NCBI GenBank assembly: GCA_035384605.1
Contig: DAOOIV010000005.1
Coordinates: 121,762-133,423 of the forward strand
Direction of reading: 5' to 3'
Origin: Phycisphaerae bacterium
Lineage (GTDB): Bacteria; Planctomycetota; Phycisphaerae; UBA1845; PWPN01
DNA length: 11,662 nt
The notes below the pieces were generated by a model that did not search any database, was not told the DNA's origin, and saw only the letters and a list, made by a program, of their open reading frames with translations. The position numbers and the translations under genes are program-made. This document shows, in pieces, positions 1 to 4,847 of the stretch. Numbering within the stretch: position 1 is the stretch's first letter; every line of letters begins with the position of its first letter.

Positions 1-17
1 TGCACGCTGCCCGAATA

Positions 18-38
18 CCGAGGGGATAAACCCCTCGG
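18..38 (-). terminator. GC-rich hairpin after the HAD gene, possible terminator
   Basis: CCGAGGGG (18-25) pairs perfectly with CCCCTCGG (31-38) around the loop ATAAA. The hairpin begins 27 nt downstream of the stop of the minus-strand HAD gene. No T-run follows on the minus strand, so it is not a classical intrinsic terminator. It could instead be a transcript-end stabilising hairpin or one copy of a dispersed intergenic hairpin like those elsewhere in the window. Confidence 0.4.
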
Positions 39-64
39 CTCGTCAAGAGAATCCGGCTCGGCGA

Positions 65-688
65 TTACGAATCCAACGACAGCAGCGGCAGCAATTCGCT
101 CAGCCGGTGGATGACGTGGTCGGCCTGGTCGGCGAAATCGGGCGATTGGCCGTTGCCGTCCATCAGCACGGTGGTCGCGCCCGCGGCGTTGCCCGACATC
201 AGGTCGAACAGATAGTCGCCGACCACCCAGGTTGCGGCCGGGTCGACCGCCAGCTTTCGGCAGATGGATAGAACAGGCTCCGGCGAGGGCTTGATCGGCC
301 CGTCCTCGCGAGTATGGATGCAGTCGAAGCTGATGCCGTGCTTGGCCAGCACGATATCCACCGATCGGCGGCTGTTGCGGGTCAGCACGCCGAGCGGAAT
401 GCCCGCACGGCGGATCGCATCGAGCACCGCCCGCGTGTCGTCCCAGAGCTGGCTTTCGTGGGCGGCCTTCTCCTCATGCTTGATGAGGATAGCCTCGCAG
501 CGTTTGCGCTGCTCGGGGGTCATGGTCTCCATCGCCTCGAGGATGGGCGTGCGAGGTTGGGTCGGCAGGCCGATTTCCCGCCGGATCGCGTCGAAGTCGA
601 AATACGGCACGGTGAGCGTGCCGTCGAGGTCGAAGACGACGGCGGCCACGCGAGCATCGGTGGTGTTCTCGGGTTTGGATGCCTTCAT
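65..688 (-). CDS. HAD-superfamily hydrolase (phosphoglycolate phosphatase-like)
   Basis: Predicted cytoplasmic phosphatase of 207 residues. HAD motif I is FDLDGTLT at residues 19-26 (nucleophile Asp20, Asp22). Motif II is VLTRNS (Thr103). The motif III Lys is Lys133 in IKPSPEP. Motif IV is GDYLFD (Asp158, Asp162), which with motif I binds Mg2+. The helical stretch at about residues 30-90 fits a C1-type cap, as in Gph/PGP-like phosphatases. The length is normal for the family. The substrate cannot be read from sequence: 2-phosphoglycolate, a nucleotide monophosphate or a sugar phosphate are all possible. The ATG at 686-688 has no clear Shine-Dalgarno sequence; about 13 residues precede the conserved core, so a slightly shorter protein is possible. 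The gene is divergent from the antiporter and stands alone on its strand within the window. Confidence 0.9.
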   Translation of the reverse strand: MKASKPENTTDARVAAVVFDLDGTLTVPYFDFDAIRREIGLPTQPRTPILEAMETMTPEQRKRCEAILIKHEEKAAHESQLWDDTRAVLDAIRRAGIPLGVLTRNSRRSVDIVLAKHGISFDCIHTREDGPIKPSPEPVLSICRKLAVDPAATWVVGDYLFDLMSGNAAGATTVLMDGNGQSPDFADQADHVIHRLSELLPLLSLDS

Positions 689-768
689 ACAGGTGGTTTA
701 GCTGGCCAACCGGCAGGGGTCAAGCGGGGAGGCCTTGGACCGCAGGTGCATCTTCTGGTCAGGAAGAA

Positions 769-925
769 TGGGTCCGTGACAGATTAGGCAGGCAGGCTCT
801 GTGGGTGCCACTGGCGGTTTATCGCGAGCCGCGTCGAGCGGCTTGCCCGCCAGTGCATGCCTGAGAAGCAAAAGACACTGGCAGACAAGCTGCCAGTGGC
901 ACCCGCCTAAAGTGTCACGGACCCA
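769..925. repeat. 157-bp REP/MITE-like element with terminal inverted repeats and two hairpins
   Basis: The ends are inverted copies: 769-789 and 905-925 match at 19 of 21 positions, and the outer 13 (TGGGTCCGTGACA / TGTCACGGACCCA) are perfect. A second perfect 13-bp inverted repeat lies inside (GGGTGCCACTGGC at 803-815, GCCAGTGGCACCC at 892-904). Two hairpins sit within. One is CACTGGCGG (809-817) with CCGCCAGTG (847-855), enclosing AGCCGC/GCGGCT (827-832/838-843). The other is CACTGGCAG (876-884) with CTGCCAGTG (890-898) around ACAAG. There is no open reading frame of note and no obvious target-site duplication. The architecture resembles a non-autonomous element or a BIME-like pair of REP hairpins. 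I infer that it is dispersed in the genome, which one window cannot show. It fills most of the 329-nt gap 689-1017; I see nothing else in 689-768. Confidence 0.7.
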
Positions 926-951
926 GGAGCAATCCCCCTGAGGAAATGGTC

Positions 952-980
952 TTGGCTGGACCGCCGATTGCAGTTATCTT
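952..980 (+). promoter_or_regulatory. candidate sigma-70-like promoter for the antiporter operon
   Basis: TTGGCT (952-957) and TATCTT (975-980) are separated by 17 nt, and each matches the housekeeping consensus at four of six positions. The predicted start would lie about 30 nt upstream of the ATG at 1018. The site begins 27 nt after the inverted-repeat element ends. Prediction by eye only. Confidence 0.3.
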
Positions 981-1017
981 TCGCTCGGAAATCGATTGAC
1001 GGCGGCGGGACACAGAC

Positions 1018-3228
1018 ATGGCTGTTACCAATGGCGACCTGATGCTTCGGACCATGGTTGCCGCCTTCGCGGCCGGCATCATGCTGATCGTCGTTTCGCG
1101 CCGATTTCAGTTGCCCGCGATTGTTCTGCTGCTGTTGGGCGGATACGCGTGCGGCCCGCAGATACTGGGCATCGTACGGCCGGACTCGCTCGGAGGCGGG
1201 CTGGTCGTCATTGTCGAGCTGGCCGTGGGGCTGATCCTGTTCGACGGCGGCCTGACGCTGGACGTTCAAGGTTACCGGCTGGCCTCCGGGCCCATTCGGC
1301 GTCTGCTGACGGTTGGCGTCGTTGTCACTTGGCTGGGAACGGCGGTGGCCATCGGCGTTATCTTCCCGGACCTGCCCATGTCGATGGCCCTCCTGGCGGG
1401 CAGCCTGGTGATCGTCACCGGTCCGACGGTGATCGGGCCGCTGCTCAAGCGAACCAAGGTCAACGCCCGGCTCAACCATATCCTCCATTGGGAGAGCGTG
1501 CTGATCGATCCGATCGGCGTCTTCGTGGCGATTCTGTGCTTTGAGTGGATCAGTGGAATGGAGGGTGGTACCGCCATCGCACATTTCGGCATGCGCGTGT
1601 TCTGGGGGCTGCTCGTGGGGATTGGCGGCGGCCTGCTGGTACACCGGCTGCTTCATGGCGGGTTTGTCCCTGAGGAGTTGGCCAACATCTCGGTGCTGGC
1701 GATGGCCGTTCTGATCTTCGGCCTGGGCGAGGTGGTCCTGTCCAAATCGGGCCTGCTCTCCGTGACGTCGGCCGGGTTTGTGATCGGGCTCAAGAACCCG
1801 CCCGAATTGAAGCAGATCCGCCGGTTCAAGGCCGAGATCGCGGACCTGGCCATCGGGATCCTGTTCATCCTTCTGGCCGCGCGGCTCAGGAGCGAGCAGT
1901 TCCTCGCCTTCGGGGCCGGCGGCGCGCTGCTGGTGGCGATCGTCATGTTCATTATTCGTCCGCTGAATGTGGTGGTTTCGACCGTCGGCTACAACGTGCC
2001 GTGGAAAGAGCAGCTTTTCTTGTCATGGATCGCCCCAAGGGGCATTGTCGCGGCGTCAATGGCGTCGCTCGTCTCCCTGCAGCTTGCCGACGCATTCCCG
2101 GGATCAGCAGCGTTCGTCGAGACATTTGTTTACTCGGTGATTGTAGGCACGGTCGTTCTGCAAGGACTCACCGCCGGGCTGGTGGCTGACGTGCTCAAGG
2201 TGAGGGCTCCCGCCCCGACCGGCTGGATGATCGTCGGGGCGCATCGGCTGGGTCAGGAGGTGGCTCGTTTTGTCAGCGAAACAGCACGTGCGCGCGCGAT
2301 CCTGGTAGACACCAACGCCAAGATGGTCTCCGAGGCCCGGCAAGAGGGCCTGCAGGCGATCGTCGCGGACGCTCGCGATCTGGATCTCATCGAGCGGGAC
2401 GAGTTTCAGGGGATCGGCAATTTGGTGGCCCTCACCGACAACGAAGACCTCAACATGCTGCTCTGCCAGCGGTGGTCAGAAGCGTTCGGGCGGTCTCGCG
2501 TCTTCTTCTGGTCGCCCAGCGCGGATCGTCGCCCGGTCGAGCGGGCGGGACAGGCGGTGTGGTCGCGATTGCCCAAGCCGTCCATCCTGAGCGCGGAGCT
2601 GGCCCGCAACGAGGCCGCGGCGGTGTTGGACACGTCCTCGGACCCCGGCCGTCTTTCGCAAGGAACGCCCATCGCGGCGTTCTACAAGAACCAGGTAAAC
2701 CTGACGCCGGCGGATTCTTCACCCGCGGTCGCCACGGAGTCCTATCCGCTGCTTGTGCTGCGGCGCGAGGCGGATTATCTGCGCAGGGGGCTGCGGCCCG
2801 AGCTGGCGGTTCGATTGGAGATCTCGGAGCAGAAGGCGCTGTTCGAGGATTTGGTTTCGCGAATTGTCGAGGTCGAGCCGAAGGTACCTCGCGACGCCAT
2901 GTTGAAGGAACTGATCGACCGCGAGCAGGTCTGGCCGACGGCTCTGGGGCACGGCATTGCCGTTCCGCACGCCTATTGCCGGGCGCTGACCAGTCGCATC
3001 TGCGCGGTGGCCCAGGTTCCCGGGGGCGTCGATTTCAAGGCGCCGGACGGCGAGAAGGTGCGCTTGGTCTTTCTGTTGCTCAGTCCGCAGGGTGATCCTG
3101 AAGGGCACCTGGCCACGATGGCCGAGATCGCTCGCTTGGTAGGCGACCCGGAGGTGAGAGACTCACTGCTGTCGGCCCAGGGCCCCGAGGATCTGCTGGC
3201 AAGGCTGCGAACGGCGGCACCGGCGTGA
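1018..3228 (+). CDS. CPA-type cation:proton antiporter with TrkA-N-like and PTS EIIA domains
   Basis: A 736-residue inner-membrane antiporter predicted to exchange Na+ or K+ for H+. Residues 10-393 are a run of hydrophobic segments with CPA1/NhaP-like landmarks: FDGG (75-78), VTGPTV (133-138), the ion-site segment ESVLIDP (159-165, Asp164) and WIAPRG (337-342, Arg341). Residues 402-500 resemble a Rossmann-type TrkA-N domain (IVGAHRLG, acidic Asp431 at the end of the second strand), although the usual GxGxxG is degenerate, with His409 replacing the second Gly. Residues 605-731 match a PTS EIIA type-2 (fructose/EIIA-Ntr) domain with GHGIAVPHA at 644-652, where His651 is the expected phospho-acceptor. 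The fusion suggests that transport is gated by nucleotide or redox state and by phosphorylation (inference). The start has only a weak GGCGGGA (1004-1010) upstream. The Nif3-like gene follows closely. Ion specificity is unknown. Confidence 0.9.
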   Translation: MAVTNGDLMLRTMVAAFAAGIMLIVVSRRFQLPAIVLLLLGGYACGPQILGIVRPDSLGGGLVVIVELAVGLILFDGGLTLDVQGYRLASGPIRRLLTVGVVVTWLGTAVAIGVIFPDLPMSMALLAGSLVIVTGPTVIGPLLKRTKVNARLNHILHWESVLIDPIGVFVAILCFEWISGMEGGTAIAHFGMRVFWGLLVGIGGGLLVHRLLHGGFVPEELANISVLAMAVLIFGLGEVVLSKSGLLSVTSAGFVIGLKNPPELKQIRRFKAEIADLAIGILFILLAARLRSEQFLAFGAGGALLVAIVMFIIRPLNVVVSTVGYNVPWKEQLFLSWIAPRGIVAASMASLVSLQLADAFPGSAAFVETFVYSVIVGTVVLQGLTAGLVADVLKVRAPAPTGWMIVGAHRLGQEVARFVSETARARAILVDTNAKMVSEARQEGLQAIVADARDLDLIERDEFQGIGNLVALTDNEDLNMLLCQRWSEAFGRSRVFFWSPSADRRPVERAGQAVWSRLPKPSILSAELARNEAAAVLDTSSDPGRLSQGTPIAAFYKNQVNLTPADSSPAVATESYPLLVLRREADYLRRGLRPELAVRLEISEQKALFEDLVSRIVEVEPKVPRDAMLKELIDREQVWPTALGHGIAVPHAYCRALTSRICAVAQVPGGVDFKAPDGEKVRLVFLLLSPQGDPEGHLATMAEIARLVGDPEVRDSLLSAQGPEDLLARLRTAAPA

Positions 3229-3236
3229 AGAGAGGA
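3229..3236 (+). promoter_or_regulatory. Shine-Dalgarno sequence that decides the nif3-like start
   Basis: AGAGAGGA lies 6 nt before the ATG at 3243. The alternative in-frame GTG at 3225 overlaps the antiporter stop codon and has no comparable site, so the ATG is preferred. Confidence 0.6.
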
Positions 3237-3242
3237 TCGCAG

Positions 3243-4373
3243 ATGACGGCAAAAGGCGGCAAGCGCGTGACCGTGGGAGCCGTGGCTGCGGCGATGGATC
3301 GGATCGCACCACCCGCGCTGGCTCAGTCGTGGGACAACGTCGGGCTGCTGGTTGGTGATCGGAGAGCGGTGTGCAGACGCGTGCTGCTGTGCATCGACCT
3401 GACGCCGGCGGTGCTGCGCGAGGCGGTCGCGTCGCGGTGCGAGATGATCATGAGTTATCACCCGCCGCTGTTCAAGCCGGTCAAACGAATTGTGGCGGAC
3501 AGCGATGGGACGGAAGCGATCGTACACGAGGCAATTAGACGCGGGATTGCGATCTACTCGCCGCACACGGCTCTCGATGCCGCCGAGGGCGGAGTCAACG
3601 ATGTGCTCGCGGGTCTGTGTGGGCTGACGGATGTCGGGCCGTTCGAGTATGTGTCCGTCGGGCGGCGCGAGTACAAGGTGGTGACGTTTGTGCCTTTCGC
3701 CCAACTCGAAGAAGTGGCCGCGGCCATGTTCGCAGCGGGCGCGGGTCGCATTGGCGATTACGAGCAGTGCAGCTACCGCCTGCGCGGCGAGGGCACATTC
3801 TTCGGGACCGAAAGCACCAACCCGCAGGTCGGCCGCAAGGGCCGGCTTGAGCGCGTGGCCGAGACGCGAATTGAGATGATCGCGCCGGAGCGCTGTCTGC
3901 CCGAAGTGATCGCGGCATTGCGACATGCACATCCTTACGAGGAGCCGGCCTTTGACATCTACCCGCTGACGCCCGAGCCGACGGGCGGGATCGGCCGTGT
4001 CGGCACTCTGCCGAAGGGCACTACGTTGGCCGGCTTGGCGAAATCACTGAAGCGCGCGACGAGGTCGCGAGTGCTGATGACCGTCGGCGAGCGAAATACG
4101 AAGCTGCGCCGCGCGGCCGTCTGCGGCGGCTCGGCCGGGCGCATGCCGCTGGAGATGCCGCGGGCGTCCGCCTGCGACGTCATCGTCACCGGCGAGATCC
4201 GCCACCACGACGCCCTGTCGATCCTCCGCGCGGGCAAGACGGCCATCGCCCTGGGCCACTGGGAAAGCGAACGCCCGGTCCTGGCCCCGCTGGGCAAGCG
4301 ATTGAAGAAGCTGGTTGGCTCGATCGATATTCGCATGAGTCGCAAGGATGCGCCGCCGTTCCAGACCGCCTGA
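3243..4373 (+). CDS. Nif3-like dinuclear metal center protein (YqfO/NIF3L1 type)
   Basis: 376 residues, the usual length of the long Nif3 form (Nif3 core with an inserted CutA/PII-like domain, as in Bacillus YqfO). Metal-binding motifs at both ends are present: SYHPPLF (71-77, His73), SPHTALDAAEGGVND (106-120, His108 and Asp112), GEIRHHDAL (317-325) and GHWESE (338-343, His339 and Glu343). The insert runs from about residue 142 (REYKVVTFVP) to 241 (HAHPYEEPAFDIYPL). Family members form toroidal hexamers with a two-metal site; their biological function is unsettled, with GTP cyclohydrolase-like and hydrolase roles proposed. It starts 14 bp after the antiporter stop and is probably co-transcribed. 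The first His of the bacterial HHP motif is Tyr here, as I recall for eukaryotic NIF3L1. The gene is intact. Confidence 0.93.
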   Translation: MTAKGGKRVTVGAVAAAMDRIAPPALAQSWDNVGLLVGDRRAVCRRVLLCIDLTPAVLREAVASRCEMIMSYHPPLFKPVKRIVADSDGTEAIVHEAIRRGIAIYSPHTALDAAEGGVNDVLAGLCGLTDVGPFEYVSVGRREYKVVTFVPFAQLEEVAAAMFAAGAGRIGDYEQCSYRLRGEGTFFGTESTNPQVGRKGRLERVAETRIEMIAPERCLPEVIAALRHAHPYEEPAFDIYPLTPEPTGGIGRVGTLPKGTTLAGLAKSLKRATRSRVLMTVGERNTKLRRAAVCGGSAGRMPLEMPRASACDVIVTGEIRHHDALSILRAGKTAIALGHWESERPVLAPLGKRLKKLVGSIDIRMSRKDAPPFQTA

Positions 4374-4416
4374 CGAGCGCGTCGGGTCCGTCCTCGCGGA
4401 CCTCGATCTGCAATCT

Positions 4417-4431
4417 CAAATCTGCGATTTG
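4417..4431. repeat. small AT-rich hairpin downstream of the nif3-like gene
   Basis: CAAATC (4417-4422) pairs with GATTTG (4426-4431) around TGC, with imperfect extension on both sides (to about 4412-4436). It lies 43 nt after the nif3-like stop and no T-run follows. The segment before it resembles 4583-4605 (TCTGCAATCT followed by GCTGGCGAG), so it appears to belong to the repeat array that follows. Confidence 0.45.
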
Positions 4432-4445
4432 AAATCCGATGGTCC

Positions 4446-4489
4446 GCTGGCGCGAGAAACCCTTCAATCGCTGGTGCGAGAATCCCTTC
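4446..4489. repeat. short direct repeat at the head of the hairpin array
   Basis: 4446-4465 and 4470-4489 match at 18 of 20 positions (GCTGG, then GCGAGAA, then CCCTTC), offset by 24 nt. The second copy continues into a perfect hairpin. The first is degenerate: only GAA/TTC pairing remains around ACCC. This is probably a decayed array unit. Confidence 0.5.
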
Positions 4490-4803
4490 TCGCACCTCTT
4501 CCGCAGCGAATCTTTTCGCCATTTCTCATGGCGGGATGGGAATCCCGCGTTTGTGGGGCCGAGATAGGAATCTCGGCCCAGCGGTCTGCAATCTGCGCTG
4601 GCGAGTATCCTTTCTCGCACCTCTTGCGCGGCGAATCCTTTCGTCATTTCTCATCGCGGGATGGGAATCCCGTGTTCTATGGGGCCGAGATAGGAATCTC
4701 GGCCCAGCGATGCTCATCGCGGGATGGGAATCCCGTGTTCTATGGGGCCGAGATAGGAATCTCGGCCCAGCGGGTTTGTGGGAGCGGGATGGGAATCTTG
4801 GCC
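4473..4803. repeat. array of about ten small hairpins with a shared purine tetraloop
   Basis: Ten stem-loops alternate along 300 nt, each with a four-base loop. On the plus strand the loops are TCCC (4483-4486), TCTT (4511-4514), GGGA (4538-4541), AGGA (4566-4569), TCCT (4608-4611), TCCT (4636-4639), GGGA (4663-4666), AGGA (4692-4695), GGGA (4726-4729) and AGGA (4755-4758). Pyrimidine loops are the complements of purine loops, so every hairpin is RRGA on one strand. Stems differ yet stay paired: GGTGCGAGAA/TTCTCGCACC (10 bp), GCGGGAT/ATCCCGC (7 bp), GGGCCGAGAT/ATCTCGGCCC (10 bp) and GCGAA/TTCGC (5 bp). The hairpin at 4601-4618 has one internal mismatch. Four-hairpin units start at 4476 and 4601 (period 125). 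The array lies between the 3' ends of convergent genes and has no T-runs. Long reading frames crossing it only translate the repeat. The function is unknown. Confidence 0.85.
4651..4772. repeat. exact 59-bp tandem duplication within the hairpin array
   Basis: 4651-4709 and 4714-4772 are identical over 59 nt, with a 63-nt period. Each copy carries one GGGA hairpin (CGGGAT/ATCCCG) and one AGGA hairpin (GGGCCGAGAT/ATCTCGGCCC). The identity indicates a recent duplication. Confidence 0.9.
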
Positions 4804-4839
4804 CGGCGGCGTGGTCCGCCCGGGCGGAGCCTGCCGGGC
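4801..4839. terminator. strong GC hairpin between convergent genes
   Basis: GCCCGGC (4801-4807) pairs with GCCGGGC (4833-4839), enclosing the perfect palindrome TCCGCCCGGGCGGA (4815-4828). It ends 8 nt beyond the stop of the minus-strand 870-residue gene and can fold on either strand. There is no T-run on either side, so a terminator or transcript-end stabiliser role is inferred from position and stability. Confidence 0.45.
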
Positions 4840-4847
4840 TGCCGAGA

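Noticed and set aside
907..1656. 249-residue minus-strand open frame
   Set aside because: It lies antisense to the antiporter, is Gln/His/Arg-rich as expected from GC-rich antisense DNA, and has no recognisable domain.
4473..4803. CRISPR array
   Set aside because: Repeats are themselves hairpin pairs in mixed orientation with no unique equal-length spacers and no cas genes nearby.
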